From Gammaproteobacteria bacterium (GTDB lineage: Bacteria; Pseudomonadota; Gammaproteobacteria; Tenderiales; Tenderiaceae): a stretch of DNA of 64,000 bases. Numbering within the stretch: the first letter of the stretch is position 1; every line of letters begins with the position of its first letter. The stretch is taken from the NCBI GenBank assembly GCA_016200485.1, contig JACQEP010000016.1, forward strand, positions 237,863-301,862, given 5' to 3'. The notes under the pieces were generated by a model. It saw only the letters and a list, made by a program, of their open reading frames with translations, was not told the DNA's origin and did not search any database. This document shows positions 49,561-57,575 of this stretch, in pieces. Made by a program: the position numbers and the translations under genes.

Positions 49561-51228
49561 ATGGATAACCTGCGACTCATCCTCTTTTTTGCCCTGACCT
49601 TTGTCTTGTTCCTGACCTGGGAAGCCTGGCAGGCCGATTACGGTCCGAAACCGGTGACCGCCAGCAGCAGCGCTGCCCCGGCCGCCGTGCCGATGCCTAA
49701 AGATCTTCCAACCACCACCACTGCGACCACCGCTACCGCTATTGCACCTGGCGCAGAGGTGCCCGTTGCCGCCGCGCCGCCATCATCCGGCCAGCGTGTG
49801 CACGTGGTGACCGATACCCTGGATATTGAAATCGACAGTCAGGGGGGCGACATCCGCCAGGCCGATTTGCTGGGTTATCCGGTGAGCCTGGACAAACCCG
49901 AGCAACCGGTGCGTCTGTTGCGCGATGCCGCGCCGAATCTGTTCGTGATGCAAAGCGGCTTGTTGTCCAACGGCAGCGCGCCGGATCATTACGCTACTTA
50001 TAGTGTTGCGCAAACGGAATATCAGCTGGCCGCAGGTCAGGATGAATTGCGTGTGCCGATGACCTGGACCTCGGCCGAGGGGTTAACGGTTACCAAGACT
50101 TATATCTTGCATCGCGGCAATCACGTCATCGATGTTGAATTCAAAGTAACGAACAACACCGCAGCCGAATGGCAAGGTCGTCAGTATCGCCAGTTGCAAC
50201 GCACGCCGCCTGAAAGCGGCAGTGAATCACGTTTTGTCTACACCTATACCGGTGGCGTGCTTTACAGTGACGAAAAGAAATACGAAAAAATTAAATTTGA
50301 TGACATGAAAGAACAAGCTGTCAGCCGTGATATCAAAGGCGGTTGGGCAGCGATGATTCAGCATTATTTCCTGGCCGCGATTGTGCCCGCTGCAAACGAA
50401 GAGAATCACTATTACAGCAAGGCGCCCGGTGATGATCGCTATGTGCTGGGTCTGGTTTCCTCTCCCAAGACGATAGCCGCCGGCGCCAGCGATACCTTCA
50501 CCACTCGCTATTACATCGGTCCCAAAGAACAGGCCGTGTTGGCGAAATTGGCGCCGGGTCTGGATCTGACCGTCGATTACGGCATGTTGACCGTCATCGC
50601 CAAGCCGGTGTTCTGGGCGCTGGGCTGGTTCGAGCGGTTGTTTGGCAACTGGGGCTGGGCCATCTTGATGGTCACGCTGATCATTAAACTTGCCTTTTAT
50701 CCATTGTCATCGGCCAGTTATCGCTCGATGGCCAACATGCGTAAATTCGCGCCCAAGATGCAACAGCTCAAGGAACGCTACGGTGACGATCGTCAGCGCA
50801 TGACGCAGGCGATGATGGAATTGTACAAGAAGGAAAAGATCAATCCGCTCGGTGGTTGCTTGCCGATGATTGTGCAAATTCCTGTGTTCATTTCACTCTA
50901 CTGGGTATTGCTCGAGAGCGTTGAATTGCGCCAGGCACCGTTTATTTTCTGGATTCACGATTTGGCCGTGCGCGATCCTTATTATGTGTTGCCGTTGCTG
51001 ATGGGCATCAGCATGTTCATTCAGCAAAAGCTCAATCCGCCACCGCCGGATCCCGTGCAGGCCAAGGTACTGATGGCGCTGCCGATCATCTTCACCCTCT
51101 TCTTCGCTTTCTTCCCGGCGGGGTTGGTGCTGTACTGGCTTGCCAACAGCGTGCTGTCGGTGGCACAACAGTGGTACATCACACACAAGGTCGAAACCGC
51201 GGCCAAAACTGCGGAAGCCGCGAAATAA
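49561..51228 (+). CDS. yidC: Membrane protein insertase YidC
   Basis: 555 aa. The ATG at 49561 gives MDNLRLILFFALTFVLFLTW (TM1); a longer frame from 49492 is not needed. A large periplasmic beta domain (about 70-340) and five C-terminal TM helices follow, with the conserved hydrophilic-groove Arg region in FYPLSSASYRSMANMRK and GGCLPMIVQIPVFISLYWVL. Inserts membrane proteins with or without SecYEG. mnmE, the usual next gene in gammaproteobacteria, does not follow. Confidence 0.97.
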   Translation: MDNLRLILFFALTFVLFLTWEAWQADYGPKPVTASSSAAPAAVPMPKDLPTTTTATTATAIAPGAEVPVAAAPPSSGQRVHVVTDTLDIEIDSQGGDIRQADLLGYPVSLDKPEQPVRLLRDAAPNLFVMQSGLLSNGSAPDHYATYSVAQTEYQLAAGQDELRVPMTWTSAEGLTVTKTYILHRGNHVIDVEFKVTNNTAAEWQGRQYRQLQRTPPESGSESRFVYTYTGGVLYSDEKKYEKIKFDDMKEQAVSRDIKGGWAAMIQHYFLAAIVPAANEENHYYSKAPGDDRYVLGLVSSPKTIAAGASDTFTTRYYIGPKEQAVLAKLAPGLDLTVDYGMLTVIAKPVFWALGWFERLFGNWGWAILMVTLIIKLAFYPLSSASYRSMANMRKFAPKMQQLKERYGDDRQRMTQAMMELYKKEKINPLGGCLPMIVQIPVFISLYWVLLESVELRQAPFIFWIHDLAVRDPYYVLPLLMGISMFIQQKLNPPPPDPVQAKVLMALPIIFTLFFAFFPAGLVLYWLANSVLSVAQQWYITHKVETAAKTAEAAK

Positions 51229-51229
51229 T

Positions 51230-51256
51230 AAAAAGGGCGCCACTGGCGCCCTTTTT
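51230..51256 (+). terminator. Intrinsic terminator after yidC
   Basis: AAAAA, stem GGGCGCC-ACT-GGCGCCC (51235-51251), then TTTTT. A strong hairpin with a U-tract on the plus strand and an A-tract upstream, so it can work in both directions. It marks the end of the rpmH-yidC operon. Confidence 0.9.
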
Positions 51257-51275
51257 CATTCAGTCACGATAACGG

Positions 51276-51708
51276 TTACACCACTTCCCAGTCCGCTATT
51301 TCCCCTTTTGTCTTTTCAAACAACGGGTGCACCTTAATTCGATGAACGAATTTCAACGCTGCATACTGATTCGGGTCTCGAGTTTTAAGTTTATTTAATA
51401 GGTGAGTAAATTCGTATTCTACTTGGTCGCTCGTGACCAATAATGTCGAACCTATTCGTCGGTGCACTATTTTGCTTTTATCGAATTGATAACCTCGATT
51501 ATCTGCTTCTTCCGCGACATATCTTAAATAGCTAGCGATCGATCGCGCCCACTGGATTCTTCGTATCTTTAAAACGAATTAATGGTGGGTGGTTTTTATA
51601 GCCTTTCGTGTTGCCGAGCAATACATTCTGCGCCAGCAAACCCTCCCGCCACAGTGCGACCAAGCCTTTCACATCTAAGTAACTAAGGTGGATTGACCAT
51701 AATCTCAT
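51276..51708 (-). pseudogene. Pyrimidine-dimer DNA glycosylase-like gene, frameshifted by a 4-bp duplication
   Basis: The minus strand from complement 51706-51708 encodes MRLWSIHLSYLDVKGLVALW, REGLLAQNVLLGNTKGYKNH and IRFKDTKNPVGAIDR before a stop. In the next frame it continues SYLRYVAEEADNRGYQFDKSK to IGSTLLVTSD, HRIKVHPLFEKTKGEIADWE at 51276. Together they match the small family annotated as pyrimidine-dimer DNA glycosylase/endonuclease V (Pyr_excise-type). The break lies at GATCGATC (51537-51544); removing one GATC restores the frame. Likely inactive unless the duplication is an assembly error. First gene of the cassette-like region. Confidence 0.8.
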
Positions 51709-51783
51709 GTGTTGTTTCCAATAACGCGGTTACCCATGCCCCAACTTTTTTGCTATCTATCTTCCTGGCCAGTCAGTCACGCC

Positions 51784-52194
51784 TCATGGCTCCGGCGTGC
51801 CGGTGTCTAGAGATCCACGGATGAGCTCCGCTCTTGCCGCAGTGGCAAGCGCTTGATACTTGGCTCGGAATGCATCGAGCGTTTCCTCCTCAAGCTCTTC
51901 CAGATCGAGAAGTGCGTTGTGCGCGCCTTGGGTAGCGCGGATGAGTTCGTCGAGTTTCACCTGGATTGCTTCGGTGTCTCGATTCTGCGTGTTTTGAATC
52001 AGAAAGACCATCAGGAAGGTGATGATCGTGGTGCCGGTGTTGATGACCAGTTGCCAAGTGTCGCTAAAGTGGAATATTGGACCGGTGACTATCCACACTG
52101 CAATGACACCAACGGCAAGGACGAACACTCTTGGTCGACCACAGAAGTGTGCCGCCATCTTCGCAAATCGTGAGTACCAAGCGATGTTACGCAT
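51784..52194 (-). CDS. Low-affinity iron permease family membrane protein
   Basis: 136 aa. Two TM segments (VFVLAVGVIAVWIVTGPIF and WQLVINTGTTIITFLMVFLIQ) then NTQNRDTEAIQVKLDELIRA, the signature of the bacterial proteins named low-affinity iron permease after a yeast relative. Iron transport by the bacterial members is not well shown. The C-terminal half is helical and acidic. Stands alone between non-coding stretches. Confidence 0.85.
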   Translation of the reverse strand: MRNIAWYSRFAKMAAHFCGRPRVFVLAVGVIAVWIVTGPIFHFSDTWQLVINTGTTIITFLMVFLIQNTQNRDTEAIQVKLDELIRATQGAHNALLDLEELEEETLDAFRAKYQALATAARAELIRGSLDTGTPEP

Positions 52195-52279
52195 ACCAAA
52201 TCTCTCTTTGAGTAGCTAATGCAAAATTAACGTGCGAGTTACGAGGCTCGAATCACCGTGTTAATGGTGGTGTTACGTC

Positions 52280-52753
52280 TTATTTTCTTGGATCGCTTAT
52301 GTGCTGTATATCCACAAGATTCCAATCGCCACTGTTACGATACAGACGCTTCCCTTTGTTGGGATAATCAGAGACGTCTTGTTGCAGCCGCTGCCCCATG
52401 ACCAGGCAGACCAATGTTTCATTACCATCATTGACAATACTGTGTGCCGCCGTATTTCGCGGAAAGCCAACAAAGTCGCCTTTTTCGAATTGATAGGTTT
52501 CGCCCTCAATGATGAGGGTGCCGTTTCCAGAAAGAACGTATACACATTCTTCCTCGTAATGGTGTTTATGATACTCCGTGGTGTCCTTTCCAGGCTCAAC
52601 ATAGATGATGTGTACACCGATATGATTCAGACCAATCATGTCCCCTAAGGATTTGTTGATGCGTACGGCATTGGGGTTCAGAAAATGAACCTTGCGCTCA
52701 CCAGCCATTTTTTCAATGTCAGTCGCTTTGAGAAGCAGTTTACGAGTTACCAT
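52280..52753 (-). CDS. Cupin domain protein
   Basis: 157 aa. Cupin motif 1 in EYHKHHYEEECVYVLSG (His, His, Glu metal ligands), motif 2 in FPRNTAAHSIVNDG. AAGGAAG ribosome site. The N-terminal LLLKATDIEKMAGERKVHF and the C-terminal GKRLYRNSGDWNLVD match a small-cupin group of unknown substrate. Its start overlaps a possible 28-codon upstream frame. Confidence 0.85.
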   Translation of the reverse strand: MVTRKLLLKATDIEKMAGERKVHFLNPNAVRINKSLGDMIGLNHIGVHIIYVEPGKDTTEYHKHHYEEECVYVLSGNGTLIIEGETYQFEKGDFVGFPRNTAAHSIVNDGNETLVCLVMGQRLQQDVSDYPNKGKRLYRNSGDWNLVDIQHISDPRK

Positions 52754-52833
52754 AATCTTCCTTGCCAGATTGTGAGGCTAACGAGTTCGACTTCCTCAGT
52801 GGCCCCATGTGCGACGATCTCCTGTTGGAGCAT
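52747..52833 (-). CDS. Possible 28-codon reading frame overlapping the cupin start
   Basis: MLQQEIVAHGATEEVELVSL... ends at a TAA 7 nt inside the cupin gene (ATGGTAA overlap), an arrangement used for translational coupling. No ribosome site is convincing and the product is not recognised. GTTAGCC inside it resembles an attC core. The rest of 52834-52975 shows only a weak TCAATTTGA-type dyad. Confidence 0.25.
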   Translation of the reverse strand: MLQQEIVAHGATEEVELVSLTIWQGRLW

Positions 52834-52975
52834 ATCAAAAGGACCTCATAAATCCACCTCAATTTGAACGCTGAGGCTGTAATTGCTACCAATATTTTGG
52901 ATATTTGGCATCACGGGTTGTGTTGTTGTAAACGAGGGCAACGGCCTTATTCGTTGGTTTTGGGGGCAGCAGGGT

Positions 52976-53407
52976 TCAATCTTCTGCCTGATGTTTAAGT
53001 TGATTAAGCCAAGCGACTAATGATTCGTCGAGAGTTTTCTGCATTGACTTTCGCATAAGGCTTACAAGCCACCCCTCAAATGATTCAGAAGTGCGGACTA
53101 GTATGCCATCCGGCATAGCTTGAAGGAACCAGACGTGAACTGCACGGGTTCCAATTGCCTTGCCTGTCCAGACAAGTTTCGTCGTTGGCTGAATTTCCTG
53201 AAGCGTAGAAATAATAGATATTCCACCACTCTTCCAGTTGAAGGTTGTACCAATATCAAAAGCACCATTTAGCTTTGCGCTTTTAACCACTGGATTCCAA
53301 CTTGGCCAGTGATCAATTTCTGAGATAAGGCTCCAAATTTTTTGCGCCGGCGCGTGGATGAGAAGTTCATGCGTCGCGACAGCAGGAGCGGATCTATTGA
53401 TGTCCAT
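52976..53407 (-). CDS. SRPBCC (START-like) family protein
   Basis: 143 aa. Helix-grip fold typical of polyketide cyclase/SRPBCC proteins: THELLIHAPAQKIWSLISEIDHWPSWNPVVKSAKL, then TTFNWKSGGISIISTLQEI and ESFEGWLVSLM. AAGGAAG ribosome site. Binds a hydrophobic ligand in related proteins; substrate unknown. Followed on its 5' side by an attC-like site. Confidence 0.85.
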   Translation of the reverse strand: MDINRSAPAVATHELLIHAPAQKIWSLISEIDHWPSWNPVVKSAKLNGAFDIGTTFNWKSGGISIISTLQEIQPTTKLVWTGKAIGTRAVHVWFLQAMPDGILVRTSESFEGWLVSLMRKSMQKTLDESLVAWLNQLKHQAED

Positions 53408-53424
53408 GAGACTTCCTTAAAGAT

Positions 53425-53577
53425 GTCTTACGTAATGGAATGGACGCCCACTTTCTAAACCGGCATCTAAGTGTCAAAGTAGTGGTAGTTATGCCCCTTT
53501 CTATGTCTAGTGGTGGCATTACTACCACTAGACATAGAAAGGGGCATAACCTTCCCGCTTGAGCGTAGGGTTAGGGC
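53425..53577 (-). repeat. attC-like recombination site with expanded centre
   Basis: Read on the minus strand: CCCTAAC, CCTAC, GCTCAAGCGGGAAGG ... GTGGGCGTCCATTCCATTAC, GTAAGAC. These are the R''/L'' and L'/R' parts of an integron attC, matching the site at 56343-56439. The R' core has GTA for GTT. The stop of the AHSA1-like gene (53596) lies 18 nt before it, as expected for a cassette. The centre is filled by a perfect palindrome (53488-53550). Confidence 0.7.
53488..53550. repeat. 63-nt perfect palindrome, 27-bp arms, inside an attC-like site
   Basis: The left arm starts GTTATGCCCCTTTC and the right arm ends GAAAGGGGCATAAC; all 27 positions pair, with a 9-nt loop (GGCATTACT). The tips GTTATGC/GCATAAC resemble attC cores (compare 54109-54115). 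No coding capacity. Confidence 0.95.
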
Positions 53578-53595
53578 GATACTTCAATGGTTCAG

Positions 53596-54042
53596 CTAAT
53601 CGGTAATCTCGGCCTCGACGAGCTTGGCCAGAAGTATGAGCGATTCTTGCCAACCAAGATAACAAGCCTCGGGAGGAATGGCATCAGGTATCCCTTCTTG
53701 CGCGATGTTCAATTCGGTCCCACAAGATACTTTCCTCAACGTTATCGTTGTCTGCATTTCTCCTGGCAAGTTTGGGTCGTCGAATTTATCCGTGTATCGA
53801 ATGCGTTCATGCGGCACCAGCTCAAGATATTTTCCGCCGAAGGAGTGGCGATGGCCTGTGGTGAAGTTCGTGAACGACATCTGGTAGGTGCCGCCGACTT
53901 TGACATCCATTTGGTGGACCTTGCCAGTGAATCCGTTCGGCGGTAGCCATTTGGCCATCGCGTCCGCATCAAGGACCGCGCGATAGAGTTTCTCAGGCGT
54001 CGTACGGAATACACGGTGAAGCCGGATAGTGTTAGTTGGCAT
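53596..54042 (-). CDS. AHSA1-like SRPBCC protein
   Basis: 148 aa. IRLHRVFRTTPEKLYRAVLD, AMAKWLPPNGFTGKV, GGTYQMSFTNF and CYLGWQESLILLAKLVE fit the activator of Hsp90 ATPase homologue 1-like group (DUF/SRPBCC). AAGGAG ribosome site with 8-nt spacing. Function unknown; many such genes are found in cassettes and near ArsR regulators, but no regulator is here. Confidence 0.87.
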   Translation of the reverse strand: MPTNTIRLHRVFRTTPEKLYRAVLDADAMAKWLPPNGFTGKVHQMDVKVGGTYQMSFTNFTTGHRHSFGGKYLELVPHERIRYTDKFDDPNLPGEMQTTITLRKVSCGTELNIAQEGIPDAIPPEACYLGWQESLILLAKLVEAEITD

Positions 54043-54108
54043 GATCGATTCTCCTTACTTTGGGTATTGCTTGAAGTCAAAACGGATGCGCCGGATCGCT
54101 GTTCTGCC

Positions 54109-54183
54109 GCATAACGTTTGCGTAACAGGCGCGACGTAAGGAGCGTCCTGGCTGATGCATGGGCATGAACTTATGGGTTAGAA
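54109..54183 (-). repeat. attC-like recombination site
   Basis: On the minus strand TTCTAAC, CCATA ... CGTCGCGCCTGTTACGCAAAC, GTTATGC. 75 nt, near-consensus cores, and a GGCGCGACG/CGTCCTG-type internal pairing. It starts 33 nt after the stop of the uncertain gene at 54216 and ends 67 nt before the AHSA1-like gene. Confidence 0.6.
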
Positions 54184-54215
54184 GTCCCCTGTCGGAGAAT
54201 TCAACGTTAATCATG

Positions 54216-54656
54216 TTAACGATCATAACGACTAGCGGAAGGCAAAGGCAATCCCTCACGGGATGGTCTGAAGGAGGCCGGAGTGCAAAACGACGAGCCG
54301 ACGAACAAAAATAGGGTACAAGCCACAGCTACTGTTTTCGCCCCAATCGAAACGCGCACCAGGCGTTGAAGTAAGTGTGGGAATACATTCGGTTGAAGTT
54401 GAAAATCAATATCAACAAAAGTCGCATCGGTAGCAGGGAGAGACTGGAATTTCTCGGATCCTGTTTTCGTAAAAATAAAATCATCTGAAGCGACAAGGTG
54501 CTGCACTGCATCAAACAACTCACAGGGCCCACGTGGGGCGTGAGCCTCGTTTATCGTTACCACGAATACGGTTATATATTGTTGGCTGGCTGAACTGCTT
54601 TGCGTTATCGGAATACTACCGGCCCGTACCCGAAGTCGCGCACCCCGATCACGCAA
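54216..54656 (-). CDS. Uncertain cassette gene, unknown function
   Basis: 146 codons from a TTG; a GTG at complement 54561-54563 is an alternative. No ATG start in frame. Part of the translation is protein-like (DAVQHLVASDDFIFTKTGSE, DATFVDIDFQLQPNVFPHLL). The main support is position: its stop is followed after 33 nt by an attC-like site, as a cassette gene should be. Competing frames exist, so treat as tentative. Confidence 0.35.
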   Translation of the reverse strand: MRDRGARLRVRAGSIPITQSSSASQQYITVFVVTINEAHAPRGPCELFDAVQHLVASDDFIFTKTGSEKFQSLPATDATFVDIDFQLQPNVFPHLLQRLVRVSIGAKTVAVACTLFLFVGSSFCTPASFRPSREGLPLPSASRYDR

Positions 54657-54810
54657 ATGACAATGTCCAACGAGTGGTTAAAGCACAGGGTTTGGTATCG
54701 ATCAAAGACCAGTAGCTACGTTTTCATTACCCTGTTTCAACCGCTTGGTGCGGATCCGTATGCTATTGATCCGGCCAAAAGAAGTTTTAACTTCGATCGG
54801 CACGGATACC

Positions 54811-54846
54811 CCCTCTCCCGCTCGCGGGAGAGGGTTGGGGTGAGGG
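54811..54846. repeat. Dispersed GGGAGAGGG repeat, second copy
   Basis: CCCTCTCCCGC-TC-GCGGGAGAGGG palindrome (54811-54834) followed by TTGGGGTGAGGG, the same element type as 3802-3884 in the opposite orientation. The rest of 54657-54898 shows no gene. Confidence 0.7.
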
Positions 54847-54898
54847 CACGATTTCAAACATATTCATGCCGTATCAATAGTTATTAGCGGATGATTTA

Positions 54899-55525
54899 TT
54901 AATTGTTTCCGCTATGGCCTTTAGCTCCTTCATCAGGGTGGCCGCCATTTCCTTCAATAATAGTGTGTAAGCCTTCTACGTAGTGTGTAAAGATGATATA
55001 GGCTTCGACAAACTCACGACCGGCCGCCACGGAATCATCTGCGTGCTTTTGTTTTTCGCTTGCATCCTTAAAACGTTCACGAACTCCATTGGCCATGGCT
55101 TTTGTCAATACATCAACCAGCTTGTCAACCGATCCAGTTTCCAAGGCTTTGTCGGCCATGGTAACGGCCGGGTCAACGCTTTCACCTGCTTTCAAACCCG
55201 TATAGCAAGCGCCTTCACCAGCCCGATGAATACGAACCAATGTTTCGAAAAAATACATATCCGCTAATTCTTTAGCATCTGCACCCTTGGAACGAACTGC
55301 AAGAGTGTTTTTAAAAGCAATTCGAATCTCTTTTTCATCATCGGCCTGCACCCATTTAAGCAAGGGTGTTACATCACCCTTTTCAAGGGCTATCCTTGCC
55401 GTTTGAACTACTGGGCCATCAAGCGTGTCGCAATGTGCAAATGCGTTTTTGCTCAATGCAGTGAATAATAGTCCAATTCCAAAATATACCACCATGATAC
55501 GAGCCAAATAATTTCTTGTAGCCAT
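54899..55525 (-). CDS. Exported DUF6448-like protein
   Basis: 208 aa. Hydrophobic N-terminus ending in NAFAHCDTLDGPVV (signal peptide, cleavage near AHA/HCD). The mature part AHCDTLDGPVVQTARIALEKGDV, LKWVQADDEKEIRIAFKNTL, FFETLVRIHRAGEGACYTGL matches what I recall as DUF6448, an alpha-helical exported family of unknown function. The His-rich end (HTIIEGNGGHPDEG) is notable. Strong AAGGAGG site before the ATG. Confidence 0.82.
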   Translation of the reverse strand: MATRNYLARIMVVYFGIGLLFTALSKNAFAHCDTLDGPVVQTARIALEKGDVTPLLKWVQADDEKEIRIAFKNTLAVRSKGADAKELADMYFFETLVRIHRAGEGACYTGLKAGESVDPAVTMADKALETGSVDKLVDVLTKAMANGVRERFKDASEKQKHADDSVAAGREFVEAYIIFTHYVEGLHTIIEGNGGHPDEGAKGHSGNN

Positions 55526-55547
55526 TGAATTCCTCCTTAGATTTTTC

Positions 55548-55661
55548 AGCTAACGATTTGGTTCACCCGACCGCGAAAGCGGCCAGATGCAGCCAATAAA
55601 TGCTACTAAATGCTACGAAATCGAGCCACTTTCGTGGGTCCCGCTTCCCCGCAATGCCTAA
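55548..55661 (-). repeat. attC-like site, weak
   Basis: Minus strand: GTTAGGC at the left edge overlaps the stop codon of the membrane-protein gene; GTTAGCT ends the site 23 nt before the DUF6448 gene. In between GGGACCCACGAAAGTGGC and GGCCGCTTTCGCGGTCGGGTGAACC are imperfect inverted copies. Cores deviate from consensus. Confidence 0.45.
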
Positions 55662-55674
55662 CATTGCGGGGAAG
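55644..55674. terminator. Hairpin at the end of the 55658-56323 gene
   Basis: A perfect 13-bp stem, CTTCCCCGCAATG-CCTAA-CATTGCGGGGAAG, which spans the stop codon of the membrane-protein gene. No T-run follows. It could be a terminator-like structure or part of the adjacent attC-like site. Confidence 0.4.
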
Positions 55675-56323
55675 ACCGCCAATGTGAACGTGCAAAGAAA
55701 CCGACGGCTATTAAACCAACGATAATATGTGCCCCGATGACGGCGGCAAAGATTTTTGGATGCCCGGCCAGAAATTGCTCAGGGCCAGGAATAGCAGGTG
55801 CGTAAAAGGATAGAGCAGCCAAATTAAACACCACTATTACAGCCAGTAGCGCCTTGGAGCCACGAAAAACCCACCAGCACCAGACGCCATATATTGTCTC
55901 AACGACGAATGCCAGCAACGGAACTCCGTAAAGACCCGACCCAAACTTTGGTGATTCGATACCCGGAGCTAGTGCGATGTCATGAACGTGAGTAGCCAGA
56001 TCGAGAACAATATGAGACGAAACGGCGACTGCGAGCGCGAGCCCCCAAGTAGGCTTATTAAGAAGTTTTGCAACAACCAACCAAACCGTAAATGCCAAAA
56101 TTGCTGTTGCAGCGATCGAATGCGAGTAAGGCATGTAAGCCAAATGAATATCGTTGAGCGCGCTTACCTGCGGCTCGGTCGTAGTGACCTCTACCCCAAG
56201 CAGGTTGAATGCCACCCACAGAAACTCGACCAGCTGAACGGATAACAGGACGGGAATTATGGGGACGCCAGGCCACTTTTTGTTGATGAGGAGCGCCGTC
56301 GCAGCGTGGTTGATTGCATTCAT
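55658..56323 (-). CDS. Polytopic membrane protein, metal-dependent hydrolase-like (DUF457/YdjM type)
   Basis: 221 aa with six hydrophobic segments. NHAATALLINKK at the start, PYSHSIAATAILAF and SSHIVLDLATHVHDI carry His/Asp in places used by the YdjM/DUF457 inner-membrane family annotated as metal-dependent hydrolases. Catalysis is unproven for the family. AAGGAAC upstream of the ATG. Flanked by attC-like sites on both sides, so probably one cassette. Confidence 0.72.
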   Translation of the reverse strand: MNAINHAATALLINKKWPGVPIIPVLLSVQLVEFLWVAFNLLGVEVTTTEPQVSALNDIHLAYMPYSHSIAATAILAFTVWLVVAKLLNKPTWGLALAVAVSSHIVLDLATHVHDIALAPGIESPKFGSGLYGVPLLAFVVETIYGVWCWWVFRGSKALLAVIVVFNLAALSFYAPAIPGPEQFLAGHPKIFAAVIGAHIIVGLIAVGFFARSHWRSSPQC

Positions 56324-56342
56324 TTAGATAGTTCCTTGTGAT

Positions 56343-56439
56343 GCCCAACGTAAAGTTGATGGACGCCGCGCTTTTGTGCCGGAATCTTCCCCTGATTTAA
56401 TTGGCACCTGTTTAAGCCCGCTTGAGCACAGGGTTAAGT
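56343..56439 (-). repeat. attC recombination site with consensus cores
   Basis: 97 nt. On the minus strand ACTTAAC (RYYYAAC), CCTGTG, CTCAAGCGGGC ... GCGGCGTCCATCAACTTTAC, GTTGGGC (GTTRRRY). Both cores fit consensus exactly, and the L'' and L' arms are of the common proteobacterial type. It starts 11 nt after the VOC gene stop and ends 20 nt before the next cassette gene start. Confidence 0.85.
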
Positions 56440-56449
56440 TATGGTGCAT

Positions 56450-56851
56450 TTACTTTCCTAGCCATATGAATTCCATTCGAATGCCACTTGGCTCATAGCA
56501 CATCATGTGTTTCGCAGGCCCCTGTCCTAATCGCTCCGGAGCAAATTCAATTCTGGCTCCGTTCTCTATTAGTCGTTTGTGAATGCTGTTTAAGTCATCC
56601 TCATTTTCAACGTTAAAAGCCACATGGTGTAGGCCAATATTTTTATGTCTATTGAATTGGATGGATGGTTCTTCCTTGATTGCCCAGAGAGTAAGCATGA
56701 TGCTGCCGTTGCTTAGATAAATGGCTGGATATTCCTCATTCCTTTTCACCTCTTTCCAGCCAAGCAAGGAGATAAAGAAATCTGCGCTTTCTTCCAGCTT
56801 CGATACGGTAAGCCCGATATGATGCGTGCCCTTTGTAATTGGTTTGCTCAT
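56450..56851 (-). CDS. VOC (glyoxalase/dioxygenase-like) protein
   Basis: 133 aa from the ATG at complement 56849-56851 (AAGGAAACC upstream); a longer frame runs back through the attC site and is not used. TKGTHHIGLTVSKLEESADFF and NIGLHHVAFNVENEDDL supply the two His of the vicinal-oxygen-chelate metal site; the last module has SGIRMEFIW with the Glu. Substrate unknown. Confidence 0.88.
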   Translation of the reverse strand: MSKPITKGTHHIGLTVSKLEESADFFISLLGWKEVKRNEEYPAIYLSNGSIMLTLWAIKEEPSIQFNRHKNIGLHHVAFNVENEDDLNSIHKRLIENGARIEFAPERLGQGPAKHMMCYEPSGIRMEFIWLGK

Positions 56852-56871
56852 GGTTTCCTTTTCAATATTCA

Positions 56872-56977
56872 ACATAACGACGCAAATCACCGGCAGGCTG
56901 GAGCAACGGGAGGCTTGTGGCATTCGCCACAAACGAGCGTTGCGGAGGGCTGTCCGTGTGAATTTTCCTTGTTAGGC
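56872..56977 (-). repeat. attC recombination site
   Basis: 106 nt. Minus strand: GCCTAAC (consensus), AAGGAAAATTCACACGGACAG ... GCCTGCCGGTGATTTGCGTC, GTTATGT. An internal TGTGGC-GAAT-GCCACA hairpin. It begins 5 nt after the stop of the 56983-57468 gene and ends 20 nt before the VOC start codon. Confidence 0.78.
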
Positions 56978-56982
56978 ATAAT

Positions 56983-57468
56983 TTACGACCATGGTTTTTT
57001 CTTGCTAATCCCTTCAAGATATTTTTTATACTCTTCGTGATCTCGAACATATTTTTCCATCATTGGTTTAAGCCAGATTGATATTGGAAATAAGCTTACT
57101 TTTAACATAAGTAGTACCGTTTCATTTACTAAGAACTTCGTACTTGGTGCCTTTGCATATGCTGCATGCTCAGTAATAGCGTGTGTAATTAGATTTGTTC
57201 CGATGGCCGCACTATAGAAAGGAACTATTAATGCAGCCACTTTATAATTCAAATATATTTCACCTGTCTCATTATATTTATTTGCAAGAATTGCAGCTAA
57301 ACCCTCAAACATTCCTAGAAACATGGCCGCTATTGCAATTAATAACGCGCCTGAAATAAAAACAGTTATTCGTGGCGTATTTGGCTCTTTAACACACCAA
57401 ATAACAGCAAGTGTTAATAAAATAGATATTGGAACAAGCCAACTAAGCGCTATGCTAAATATTTCCAT
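56983..57468 (-). CDS. Small membrane protein of unknown function
   Basis: 161 aa, four hydrophobic segments (ALSWLVPISILLTLAVIWCV, VFISGALLIAIAAMFLGMF, VAALIVPFYSAAIG, LLMLKVSLFPISIWL) and a basic tail (GISKKKPW). AT-rich codons set it apart from the neighbours, as expected for an acquired cassette. No family recognised. Confidence 0.65.
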   Translation of the reverse strand: MEIFSIALSWLVPISILLTLAVIWCVKEPNTPRITVFISGALLIAIAAMFLGMFEGLAAILANKYNETGEIYLNYKVAALIVPFYSAAIGTNLITHAITEHAAYAKAPSTKFLVNETVLLMLKVSLFPISIWLKPMMEKYVRDHEEYKKYLEGISKKKPWS

Positions 57469-57575
57469 CTATAATAATTCCAAGGTTCTTAATATGCCCG
57501 CGTGCATGAACAGAATCCTTTTCCAGGTATTTCATTGCCGTTTCCCCGCAAATTCCAAATTGAGCGCGCCATTTG

